Of a DNA stretch of 64,000 nucleotides, positions 1 to 11,500 are shown one piece after another. The position numbers were made by a program, and so were the translations under genes. The stretch comes from Pratylenchus scribneri (taxonomy: Eukaryota; Nematoda; Chromadorea; Rhabditida; Pratylenchidae). How positions within the stretch are numbered: the first letter of the stretch is position 1; every line of letters starts with the position of its first letter. The stretch covers positions 124,001-188,000 of the forward strand of contig JAQSEB010000212.1 in NCBI GenBank assembly GCA_030063045.1, given 5' to 3'. A model generated the notes under the pieces. That model was not told the origin of the DNA, ran no database searches, and saw only the letters and a program-made list of their open reading frames with translations.

Positions 1-3000
1 TTTTTTATTTGCTTCACTCTCATTTTCCAATTTTTCAAAATAATGGTTTTTTAATACATTTTTATGTATTTTTAAATTTTTTATCTCATCATTCGGCACA
101 ATTCTTCTACAAGTTTGATATATTCCATTATATAAATGCTCGGCAAATATTTCGGTTTGAACAATTCGTGACTCCAAAATATAATCCAAAATGCATTCAA
201 TTTCAGGTGAATACTCTGAAATATAATTATTAAATTATTTTTCATATTTTTGCCCAATTGTAAGAAATTTATACAAAATTAATCGTTGACATTTAATTTA
301 ATTTTATTTATTTTTTTTCTGACTAATTTTTATTCTTCATTATTTTCTTGCTAATGATTGTAGAGTTTAGAGATAATAATTAAGTTTATATTTTACATAT
401 TTTTGGGAAAAATTTTTAAAAATTCTTAGATGGGCTTAAATTTTTTATTTGTTATACGATTTTGTGATATTTATTTTGCTCCAATTTTCAAAATTCTTAT
501 TTTAAACTTGTTTTGAACCCACAAATTTCTATGGTTATTTTTTATTTTTATTATGTTCTTACTTCTTTCGAATTTTTGGCTCAAAAATAATTGTTCCTCA
601 TTGAAATATTTGAGCAATTCCATTGCATCAATTTTTTCCTTTTCTTGCCCCAACATTTTGTCATTTATATTTCTGTCAAAAAATTTAATTTATAGGAAAA
701 ATAAAAAATTTTTTTAAATATGTTTTCAATTTTGACTGTTAATTTGTTTATGAATTAAAAAATACCCATTATTTTTTTGGGTGACCAATTCAAATTTTTC
801 ACAATTTTTCAAAGCCTGAAATCCATGATGGCCCTCTTCATAAATTGTCTCCTCCGGTTTTGGTATTTTCACTCCCCAATTCCATTGCAAAACAACATTT
901 CTATTTATAATATTGTATTTGTATTTATATTTCCATAATATTGCCCTTTCTTTTCCAGTTTTACCATTCAATTCATTCAAAAAAATTGGTATGATGCTTC
1001 CAAATTTATATAATTTGGAATTTACAATGAAATCAAGCATACAATTTTGCAGGGAATCTGTGAAAAAATAATTTATTTGAATATTTGGCACTAAAATTTC
1101 TCTTTTTGGCACAAAAATGCTTTTTTGGGATTTCTAATAAATTATCAACCAGTTTTCGACCCTATAAACCTAATACCCATTTAATAGAGCTAATCAAGAT
1201 GTGTCGATTGATATATATTTTGTATTATCCAAAATTCAAAGTGTTAAACCTTATTTGGTTTTTGATTTTTAACTCTTTTAATTTTGAACCAAATTCCGAC
1301 AAACTATATATCAATCGACGAATCTCAATGAACTAAATAAAATGGTTATAAGATTCAGTGGTCTAGGAACTAGGATCAATCACTAACAAGCTATTAAGTT
1401 TTCGGCAAAAGAACCCAATTTCGGAAAAAAACACTCCTTATTTTAAGACCTAAACAGGCGAAGTTAAATAAAATATGCGGAATCTCATTTCAGTATTTCA
1501 TCTTTCAGTTAATAAGATTAAAATTAATAAATTTTATCAAATTATAAATTAAAATATATTAAATTCTTTAATTTAAATGTGAGAATAATAATAAATTAGC
1601 GAAAGTTTTGAATACCCAATTTTTTATGCCATTCATTTGACAAAACATTTTGATTCCCTTTCAGACTGAACAATTTTTCCATTGATAAATAATTTACATC
1701 AAAATCTGAAGCCTCCACATTCATCCAAAAACATTCTTCCGTTTTTTTATTGGCTTCGCTCTCATTTTCTTTCAATTTTTTAAAATAATATTTGTTCATA
1801 TCATTTTTGTATATTTTTAAATTTTTTATCTCATCGTTCGGTACAATTCGACGAAATATTTTATAATTTTTGGAGATATATTTAGCAAATAATTCAGTTT
1901 TAACAATTCGTGTCTCCAAAATGTATTCCAAAACGCAATCAATTTTGGATGAATTCTCTGAAATTCAATAAATAATTGATTTTTCAAATTCTATTGCCTT
2001 AAACTGTTTGTAATTATTTTATTTCATCATTATTTTTTCTCAAGAAATAAAATTCTAAAGCTTAAAATGTTGTAATGTATAATCGTTAAAATTGCTAATT
2101 TTTATTATTATTATTATAATATTTTCATACTTTTTATGAATTGATCGCTCAAAAATAATTGTTCCTCATTGAAATATTTTAGCAATTTCATTGCATCAAT
2201 TTTTTCATTTTCTTGCGCCAACATTTTGCCTTTTCCATTTCTGTCAAAAAAATTAAATTATTGGGAAAAAATTATCAATTATGGAAATATTAAAAATGAA
2301 TAAATTTTTTGATAGTTTATATTTTCAATATTGACTGTTATTTCTTTTTTATTTTCTTTTATATAATTTAAAAAAATACTGATTATTCTTTGTGATGTCC
2401 AATTCAAATTGTTCACATTTCTTCAATGTCTCAAATTCATAATCGCCTTCTTCAAAAATTGTCTCCTCTTGTTTTGGCATTTTTTCACCCCATTTCCATT
2501 GTAAAACAACATTTAGTTTTTTGTTTTTCTGTTTATATGTCTTTAGCAATGCCTTTTTCCTTATTTCATCTTCTGCTTTTTCCTCCAAATTATCCAGGAA
2601 AATTGGTTTGATGCTTCCAAATTTATATAATTTGGAATTTATGATGAAATCAAGCATACAATTTTGTAAGGAATCTGTGAAAAAATAATTTATTTCAATT
2701 TTTGGGTAAAAGGACAAAAAATGAACTCGGAATATTTTAAATGACTGTTCTTAATTTAATGAGAATGGCAGAATTATTTTAAGAAATAAAAAAGACGAAA
2801 TAAGTTCAGGGATTAAAATAACGGAATTAATTTAAACAGGCAAAATTATGAAAAACCGGCGGAATTAAATGTTGGGGAAACAGGCGGAATTAAATGTTAG
2901 GAAAACAGGCGGAATTAAATGTTAGGAAAACAGGCGGAATTAAATGTTATAAAAACAGGCAGAATTAAATGTTTTGAGAAACAGGCGGAATAAATGTTGG

Positions 3001-4058
3001 GGAAACAGGCGGAATTAAATGTTTTGAGAAACAGGCGGAATAAATGTTGGGGAAACAGGCGGAATTAAATGTTAGGAAAACAGGCGGAATTAAATGTTAT
3101 AAAAACAGGCAGAATTAAATGTTTTGAGAAACAGGCGGAATAAATGTTTGGAAAACAGGCGGAATTAAATATTTTGAGAAACAGGCGGAATAAATGTTTG
3201 GAAAACAGGCGGAATTAAATGTTTTGAGAAACAGGCGGAATTAAATGTCTGGAAAACAGGCGGAATTAAATGTTTTGAGAAACAGGCGGAATTAAATGTT
3301 TGGAAAACAGGCGGAATTAAATATTTTGAGAAACAGGCGGAATTAAATGTTTTGAAAACAGGCGGAATTAGATTAAAATATGTGCAAAAAAAATTAAAAT
3401 AAGGGAAATTAAATCAAAAAAGCGGATTTCATGCAATCAATTATTAAGATTAAAGTCGACAATTTTATTAAATTAATTATTAGAAATTTAAATAAATACA
3501 AAAATATTAATTTAAAATATCAAAATATTTAAATTTTTAAAAAATAGTTAGAATTTTGATAAATTTTTTAAAATTATAAATCTCACCAAATTTTTTCTGC
3601 CATTCATTCGGCAAAAAAATTTTATTCTTAGATAGGTTGAACAATTTTTCCATCGACAAATAATTTCCATCTTTTTCTAAAATTTTCTTATTCATCGAAA
3701 AACATTCTTCTGTTTTTTTATTGGCTTCACTTTCATTTTTCAATTTTTTCAAATAATAGTTTTTTAATTCATTTCTTTGTATTTTTATAACTTTTATCTC
3801 ATCATTCGGTACAATTCGTCGTAAAGTTTTATATTTTCCGAAGACATTTTTAGGAAACAATTCTGTTTGAACAATTCCAATATCCAAAATATATTCCAAT
3901 ATGCATTCAAGGGCTAAAAAATAAAGAAACATTTTTATTTACACATTTTTCTTGAACTTACAATTTTTTCTCGGCCATACGCAATTAAGAGGATTACAAA
4001 ATGAAGAAATGCATGAAGGAATATAAAAAATAATTAAAATAATGGAAGAAAATTTCAT
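1..4058 (-). CDS. Secreted protein of repeated X-Y-Z exon modules (unrecognised family, 3' end outside window)
   Basis: Model: complement(join(<1..215, 563..672, 766..1090, 1616..1957, 2131..2240, 2380..2725, 3587..3913, 3962..4058)). Exon 1 encodes a signal peptide starting MKFSSIILIIFYIPSCISS. Three exon types then repeat in order: X (begins near C-[IV]-L-[ED]-Y-I-L and carries R-R-I-V-P-N-D-E), Y (contains I-N-Y-F-F-T-D-S-L-Q-N-C-M-L-D-F) and Z (contains K-I-D-A-M-x-L-L-K-Y-F-N-E-E-Q-L-F-L-S). The order seen is SP-X-Y-Z-X-Y-Z-X. Every junction has GT donor and AG acceptor, and phases recur identically (X to Y phase 1, Y to Z phase 2, Z to X phase 1), so this reads as one gene grown by duplication of a three-exon unit. 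At least 620 residues lie in the window. A possible spliced-leader acceptor (TTTTCAG) sits about 30 bases before the ATG. I do not recognise the family. A secreted effector is an inference from the signal peptide and the nematode context. The alternative is tandem short genes ending in Y, since Y reads to a stop if its donor is ignored. Confidence 0.7.
1105..1430. mobile_element. Palindromic MITE, copy 1 (diverged)
   Basis: Lies in an intron of the modular gene. The left arm contains ATAGAGCTAATCAAGATG with TGTCGATTGATATAT, and the right arm mirrors it with ATATATCAATCGACGAATCTC. Outer arms carry a decayed form of the family motif (TTTCTAATAAATTATCAACC). No coding capacity. Related to the copies near 17610, 20905, 24590, 32880 and 40555. 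Confidence 0.6.
2836..3371. repeat. Minisatellite, 22-25 bp unit, in intron 2 of the modular gene
   Basis: About 22 imperfect copies of a unit like ACAGGCGGAATTAAATGTTT, in two length variants, fill most of the 861-base intron between the first X exon and the first Y exon. Blocks of several units recur, which shows higher-order duplication. The other introns of this gene are about 50-525 bases. Confidence 0.9.
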
Positions 4059-4479
4059 ATTTAATTTTTTTAAATTTAATTTTTTTTTCTGAAAATAAAA
4101 ATTAAAACAAGAAATTTATTACCGACTATCCTATAGGGAATTAATAGAATTAAAAATTAATATGGATAAACGGAAAAATCATTCGCCAATAAATCTTTGA
4201 ATGGAATTTGATTTAAAAATTATGAAAATTATATTTAATCAAAATATTATTTCAAAATCATCATAAAATTGCCAAATCCCGTATAAGGTTAATTAAAGCC
4301 ATTCTAAAACTTTGATAAATTTATTTTTTATATTTTTAACAAAAAAAATATTTTTAAATATAATGAATGAATAGGGAATTCTTTGCCTCCTTGGATTTTG
4401 TGAAATGTGAATGAAGAATCCATCTTGGATAATCTAACAAATGAATGAAGTTTGACGTTTCATCCTCTTCTTTTTATTC

Positions 4480-5225
4480 TCTCTCGTCCCTATATTATTA
4501 TTTGGCCAAACTGCAGAATTGCACGTCCTTCATACACCTTGGGTTTCGGAGCCCTCCCCTCAATCCCTTATTCATATTCTTTTGCCAATCCCAATCTCAC
4601 GAGTCAAATTCCCATTAATTGGGCTTTCGCATTGTTAACATATATATTCATTTTACAAACCAAAAAGATCAGCCATAATTTAACTCAATTCCCTATAATA
4701 TTTGGCCCAATTGGCAGAATTGGGCGTCCATCATACACCTTTGGATTTGGAGCCCACAATCCCTTATTCATATTCTTTTGCCAATCCCAATCTCACGAGC
4801 CAGATTCCCATTCTAAGCGCATTCCCATTGCCAATCTTATATCCATTTTAGAAACTAAAAAGATCAGAGCTGTGTATTTACCTCAAAAAAGCAAAAAAAG
4901 CTGGTGAATGGGCAATTGGAATTGGGCACTGAATGGGCAACAAATCTCACGAGTCAGATTCTCCCATTCCATTTGCGTTTTCCTGCCAATGCCAATCCCA
5001 TATACATTTTACAAAACAAAAAGATCAGAGCTGTATATTTTATTTACCTCAAAAAAGCAAAAACAAAAGCGGGTGAATGGGCAATTTTGGGCATGAAAAA
5101 GGCAACAAATCTCACGAGTCAGATTCTCATTCCAATTAGGATTTCCTATAGCCTATCCAATATCCACTTTACAAAACAAAAAGATCAGCCGTAACCGTAA
5201 AGGCAAAAACAAATTCGAGTAATGG
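4480..5225. repeat. Degenerate tandem array, units of about 160-200 bp
   Basis: Four imperfect units. Landmarks recur in order: CCAATCCCAATCTCACGAG and CAAAAAGATCAG, the latter near 4662, 4858, 5020 and 5180. The first two units also share a segment reading TCATACACCTT then GGAGCCC. Confidence 0.7.
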
Positions 5226-6020
5226 GCAATTGAGCACGGAATGAGTAATAATAAATCGCAATTTCTTTAACGGAATAATATTGTAATTTCAACAAATTAA
5301 TTCTGCCGATTTTGTATTTCACCAAATTATAAAATTTCGCCGATTTTACTCCCCCCAATATAATAAATAGGAATATGTCAAATCGGATACTTTTTAAAAT
5401 GTTTACTCTCTAGTTAATTGTATAATTATTATAAAAATATCAAATTTTCAAAGCGAAATTAGAATAATAATAATCCAAATTTAATTCTTTCATTAACCAA
5501 ATTTTTCATTTTAATTGTTTCTTTTTAATTTTCATAATAAAATTTGTCCTTTCTTTTTTGTTGATTTGAAGATTTGATTTTTGATTTTATGAATAAAGAA
5601 AAAAAAACTAAAAATTGAGAATCGAGCAATGAACGCAGCAGCAGATGTGGAGGGCATTTTTGATGATTGGTGTAAAAAAAGAACAGCTAGCATTCTATTT
5701 GGACAGCTTCACAATTAAATAAGTCAAATCCGGTGGAGAGCGAACATATTATAAGTAAACATTCCAACGTGTCAGAATTTTAGACCAAAAATCAGGCACC
5801 AATACCACATTGACATTTTTCGTACAATCAATTTAATATTTATTCAGTTAAATGAAATTTTAATTTTCTAGCCCAATGGTTCATCCTCCGTTCATAGAGG
5901 CCAAAAATTAACAAAAATTTAAATGAAGAACGCCATTTGGCAGTTGAACAAATTTTGGCATAGATTTTTTGTTTGAATTTACTGTGAGCAAAAATCATTT
6001 TCTCCCACAAATTTGGGGCA

Positions 6021-6030
6021 ATAAATAGGA
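6021..6030 (+). promoter_or_regulatory. Possible TATA-like box of the cellulase gene
   Basis: ATAAATAGGA lies 57 bases before the start codon and is followed by a short AT-rich leader. The assignment rests on position and sequence only. Confidence 0.3.
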
Positions 6031-6086
6031 GCCCAAAATTTAATCAAAATATCATTCTCCCGAAAATATTTTCATCACCCAACAAA

Positions 6087-7684
6087 ATGTCATCAATTTT
6101 CGTCTTCACCATTTTGGCCATCTCTCTGACATTGGCCAATGCTGCCGCCCCACCCTATGGCCAATTATCGGTAAAGGGCAACAAAATTGTAGGCTCCGGC
6201 GGTTCTGAAGTTGCTTTGCATGGAATGTCCCTGTTTTGGTCAAGTTTCCCCGAGGGATCACCATTCTACACGGCCGATGTTGTCAAACAGTTGAAATGCC
6301 AATGGAATGTCAATTTGGTGCGCGCGGCAATGGGCGTTGAAGAGGGCAGCGGCTATTTGAGCAACAAAGATGCACAATTGGCACTGGTTGAAACCGTCAT
6401 CAAAGCTGCCATTGAAAATGGCATTTATGTACTCGTCGATTGGCACGACCACAATGCCCAAAATCACAAAAGTGATGCCATCGCATTCTTCAAAGACATT
6501 GCCAAAAAATATGGCTCAAATCCCCACATTATCTATGAAACATTCAATGAACCCCTACAAGTGGACTGGGCCAGTGTTGTGAAGCCATATCATGAGGAGG
6601 TGGTCAAAGCAATTCGGGAAATTGACACGAAAAACATTATTGTGATGGGCACGCCAACTTGGTCACAGGATGTGGATGTGGCGGCAAACAATCCAGTTTC
6701 GGGAGAAAATTTGTGCTATACTCTTCATTTTTATGCCGCAACCCATAAACAATCATTGCGGGACAAGACCAAAACGGCATTGGATAAAGTAAGGCATCAG
6801 ACATATTGGGCAAAAATTTAGCAATCTTTTAAGTTAATAAAAGCTAATATTTTCTGTAGGGCATTTTTAGATCAAAATGATTAATTAAAAACATAATTGG
6901 CCAAAAAATTATTGCCAAAAAACTGTTTAATTTTAGCATATTTTGCTGCTTATTTTGTCATAAATTTTTGCCAAATTCTAATCAAATCCATTAATTTTTT
7001 TTTCAAAACAATTCTTCGATCAAAATTAGGGACTAAAAATGGTATTTATTAGGGTTGTTCAAAGTCGTTCGTCGGTTTTTTGAATGTGTGCCGGTTTTAA
7101 AATTTGGTTTCCGGATTTTAAAAATATCGGTTTTCGGATTCACTTTCTCTAGTTTTCGATTATTTAGAGCAAAACTTCCAAATTTCGGTTTAAAATTTCA
7201 TCTTTTTTTCTTAAACCAACTTTGGACAACCCTAGTATCTTCTATCAAATTTTATAAACTTATTAAAATTATAGGAAAAATTGACTTAATTACATAAACA
7301 AGATTTGGCTGCAAAATTTTCATTTTACCTATATCGATTTTTGATGGAATGCAACATTTATTTAAATTAATTTTTCTTCAACTTGAAAAAAATAATCCAA
7401 ATATTAATTTTTAGAATGTTTGCGTTTTCGTCACCGAATATGGCACAGTGAGCGCAGATGGCAATGGGGGTGTTGATGAAGCCTCCACCAATGAATGGTA
7501 CACTTTCTTGGACAACAACAAAATTTCCTATGCAAATTGGGCGGTGGATGCAAAAAATGAAGGATCGGCTGCACTTAATCAGGGCACTTCACCTTCAGAT
7601 GTTGGCTCGGATTCGGTGCTAACCGCCTCGGGCAAATTGGTCAAAGCGAAGTTGAAATCACAAAGCAATGGAGTCAGTTGCTGA
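6087..7684 (+). CDS. Secreted beta-1,4-endoglucanase, glycoside hydrolase family 5
   Basis: Model: join(6087..6788, 7415..7684), 323 residues. Hydrolyses internal beta-1,4 bonds of cellulose; in plant-parasitic nematodes such enzymes are secreted into plant tissue to soften cell walls. Seen: a signal peptide of about 19 residues ending L-A-N-A, mature start PPYGQLSVKGN, conserved L-V-R-A near residue 79, V-D-W-H-D-H near 117-122, catalytic acid/base E155 in F-N-E-P, Y-T-L-H-F-Y-A near 211, and nucleophile E242 in F-V-T-E-Y-G. The intron falls just before the nucleophile exon, in phase 0. There is no linker or cellulose-binding module after the catalytic domain, which ends at about normal length. 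GH5 cellulases of these nematodes are generally held to be of bacterial origin; the intron, signal peptide and AT-rich flanks show a fully nematode-adapted gene. The 626-base intron carries a TIR element. Confidence 0.95.
7051..7233. mobile_element. Small TIR element inside the cellulase intron
   Basis: Ends are AGGGTTGTTCAAAGTCG and its near-complement CAACTTTGGACAACCCT. The body is iterated CGGTTT/CGGATT-type motifs with no coding capacity. I found no clear target duplication. Confidence 0.65.
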
Positions 7685-8509
7685 AGAGATGAAAATTGAA
7701 AAGAAACAAATGGAAGAATCAATTTGGCAAACAAGAGAATGGGAATAATATTTAAATATAAATTATGAAAATGAATAATATATGTTGAAAAAGTATTAGC
7801 ATATTCTCCACAAATATATAATAATTGTGAATAATAAGGAATATATTAGAATAAATTGCCAATACTGAATGAATTTGATTGAATTGAAATATTAATCTGG
7901 AAATTTTAATTGAAATTGACGTCTAGTTAGTATTGTCATAGAGGTGTAATTTCAAGATAATCTCAAGTATTTCGATGCCCTTCAAATTTAATGAATCATT
8001 TTGATTAGAATATTATTTTAAAAAAAAAAACAGGATGGGAATTGGGAAGGGACAAGGGTTAGTAGAATAGAAATCCCATTCGACTATTGGATTCAAAATT
8101 TCCGAGAAAATTAATTTTTATTTCTATTTATAATTCATATAAATTTTAATAATTTATGGCATGGTATAGGTTCTTTTTAAATGAAATCCTTCAGAAATTT
8201 CAAACAAATTTTAAGATTATTACAATTCCATATATTCTTTTTAAGCTCATTTTCATATTATTCATCAATTTAGCTGATTGTAGGAAAATATTATTTTAAT
8301 TTATATTGGCGAAAAAAAATGAAAAATAAATGGTGATGATGTTGATGATGACTAATAAATGGATTTAACTAATAAAATAATTTCCCATGACTAATTCCCT
8401 TTTTAATATTAATGATGACGATTTTATATATTCATTCACCAATTAATTTATTTTTCTATTTTATTTTTTAAAGTAAAAAAATTCATAATAAAACAGCTAG
8501 ACTGCCCAA
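7685..8509. other. Intergenic region, cellulase to astacin
   Basis: AT-rich spacer holding the 3' UTR of the cellulase (AATAAA-type hexamers near 7850) and the upstream region of the astacin gene. A short GATGAT run lies near 8335. Nothing else recognised. Confidence 0.5.
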
Positions 8510-11500
8510 ATGGGTGGCCTGCTATTTTCCCGTTTCATATTCATTGTTCTTGTATTTCTTTGTTTTGGTGTTGTCTACAAATATGATGGATTTGTTTCTG
8601 GTGTAGAATTCAATGAAAATTGGTTTGTTTTATACACAACATTTTCAATAAACCTCTTTGATTGCAAAATTTTCATAATATTCCCAGGTTCCATTCATTG
8701 CCATCAACAACAAATTTGCGCTCAACCCGAGTCAAATTATTTAGCACATTGGAACAAGAATTGCCTCCCGGCAAAGATGAATTTGTTCTGCCGATTTTTC
8801 GTCTGGATTTTGGACAAATTCATTTCCAATTTAGTCCTTGCAATCAAAGTAAATATAATGAGATCCTGACCAGTCGAGATTGCGGGCCCAGATGTGAACC
8901 GGGTGTGGATGAATTGCATTGTTTGGAGGAGCAAAAAAAATGCCGAAAAAACAATGAACAAAAAGCACATGAAGAATCGTGCCCGCCGAGTACCGGATGC
9001 CAAAAGTTTGTTTAAAATAAATTATGAAATATTTAAAATAAGCCATAATGAATAAGAAAGAATTAAAACAAATTTATGTTTTTTAACAAAGCAATCATTT
9101 TAGTGAAGAGAACACTCTTTTTCTATTCATTTGCTGGGACAGTCTATTTGAAGGACATAATGGATTTGTTTTTCCTCAATTTTATGTGCGTTAATAGTAT
9201 ACTTCTTTCTTAATTAATTAAAACCATTTTTATTGAAATAGGTTAATAATGAAAATGAGGGAACAAATAGTATTGCCAAAATTTGCAATACAAAAAAGCA
9301 ATCAGCATTGGTCAAGCATGGTATTGGCCTTGGTATTTGCTCAGAATATCATGGTGGCGATAAATACACTTCCCACATAATTATCCAAACTTCTTATTCG
9401 TCTAAAAAGTGAGCAGCACTTTTTATTACGTTAATTTGTTACAAATTTTAAATTAAAATATATAAAATTTTTGATGGAAAATGTTTTTTAATAAATTTTA
9501 AAAATAATTAAAATTAAAATTTATATATTTTAGGTATAATTTGGTGCCTGATGAAGAAAGTTTTATTGAAATTGCGCTTGTCATTGGCATTGCTGATCAA
9601 CCAAATGATTATATGCTTTATACACGTTTATTGAAGAAATCTTTTCATAATGGCCGAAATGTTGGTACCGAAATTCTGAATGTGGATGAGTCAATGCCGA
9701 ACAAGCAATTTCAATTAAGCCCCAGAGCATTAGGAAAAATGGTGGAGCAGGTTGCTTGAAAAAATTGAATTTAAATAATATTAGATAATGTATTTAAGTC
9801 TTTTTTTTATGATTCGAATTTTAACAAAAAAATAAATTTAAATCCATATGCCTTTATCTCTTTTGCAATGCATATTATTAATTTGTTAAAAAAATATAAT
9901 TAAATATAAGAAAAATTTGGCATTTATTTGGTAATAGGAAAAAATTTTATGAAATTTTGATATAAAACTTTTACGGCATTATTATTTAGAATGCATTGTC
10001 ATTTGCATTCATGGATATGCTAGTTGAATATTTGGACAACGGTTCAATGGTCCGAGAAATTGAGTTAGTCTATTCTGAAGAAGATTGTTTCACATTTGAG
10101 GGAATGTTTTATCAAAATTCAAGCAAAATGGAACAAATCAAATTGCAAAATTGCCGAAAGGTCTTTAATTATATTTAATTAAATATATTCAAATTATTAT
10201 ACGCAGAAAGAAGATGATTATTCCTGCGAAAATCAATTTGGACAAGAATGTGAAAAAATGCAAATTTACAAAGAGTGTATTTGTGAGTCGATGTGGCTTT
10301 GCCAAAATAAACCGATACAACCGGAATTAGAGGTATGGAAATATTGAAATAAATACGGATGAAAAAATTTAAAATTAAATAACAAATATAAGCAAAATCT
10401 ATGTTATTATTTTCTAGAAAGAAAATATAATTTGGTGAACATTTCCGGAAACAAAAATCAAATGTTTGGCGAACATTTTCCATAAAGTAAAACAAATGCT
10501 TGGCGAATATTTTCTATAAAAAGGAAAAAATGTTTGGCAAACATTTTCTAGAAAAAAAAAACAATGTTTAGCGAACATTTCCGGAAAGAAAAAATCAAAT
10601 ATTTGGCGAACATTTTTCCGGAAGGAAAAAACAATTGTTTGGCGAACATTTTCCGGAAATAAAAAACAATTTTTAGCGAACATTTTCCGGGGAGAAAAAT
10701 GTTTGGCAAACATTTTCCGGAGAGAAAAATGTTTGGCGAACATTTTTCCGGAAGGAAAAAACAATTGTTTGGCGAACATTTTCCGGAAATAAAAAACAAT
10801 TTTTAGCGAACATTTTCCGGGGAGAAAAATGTTTGGCAAACATTTTCCGGAGAGAAAAATGTTTGGCGAACATTTTCCGGGAAAAAGGACAAATTTTTAG
10901 CGTACATTTTACAGAAAAAATAAATGTTTGGCGCACATTTTCCGATGGCTAACATTTTCCGGAAAAGAAAATACATTTTGGCGAACAATTACAATCAGAA
11001 TACATTTAAAAACACATTTCTTTTACTTTTAATAAATCAACCAATCCCCTTTATCAAATTGGCATCATTTTCTTATACTTTTTTTTTTTTAAAATAATAA
11101 TAATAACTAAAAAACACTCATTCAATATTGATATACTAGGATCGTCGCCGAATACCCGATTGGATTATCATTGAAGAGGAACCCGAAGACAATTTGGTTC
11201 CAGGCAATGATGAAGAGAAACGCCGTAAAGATTTCTTCCACTTAAATCATTGCGATAATCCAAATTCTTTTGGTGATCGACTTACTGGAATAATACTTGA
11301 ACCATGGAATATTGAAAAGCAGTTGGAATATTATGAAAAAGGTTGGGCATAAATAATCGAAAAAGCATTTTATAATACATTTATTTATTTTCTTTAAGAA
11401 TTGGGATGTGGCCGGGGTGAAGGATGTCGACTTCCATTAAAAAATCATAATATCAGAAAGCGACAATTTCGATATTTCGGACGTCCTGAAGGATGGGAAT

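Larger units (their letters stand above)
4059..6086. other. Intergenic region between the modular gene and the cellulase
   Basis: Divergent promoter region shared by two genes for secreted products. The first 400 bases are AT-rich with nothing recognised. 4480-5225 holds a degenerate tandem array (separate entry). 5250-6086 is AT-rich upstream sequence of the cellulase. The reading frames inside the array are side products of the repeat. Confidence 0.6.

Noticed and set aside
2836..3371. CRISPR-like look of the regular repeats (also 10427-10990, 25240-26055, 26706-27415)
   Set aside because: The units are adjacent without unique spacers, lie in introns of animal genes and show gradual divergence. 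They are minisatellites.
4452..5194. Frames of 96-151 residues
   Set aside because: They follow the tandem array, repeating the same peptide blocks.
10414..10988. Overlapping minus-strand frames with repeated K-M-F-A-K peptides
   Set aside because: Repeat artefacts of the minisatellite; the astacin gene needs this stretch as an intron.
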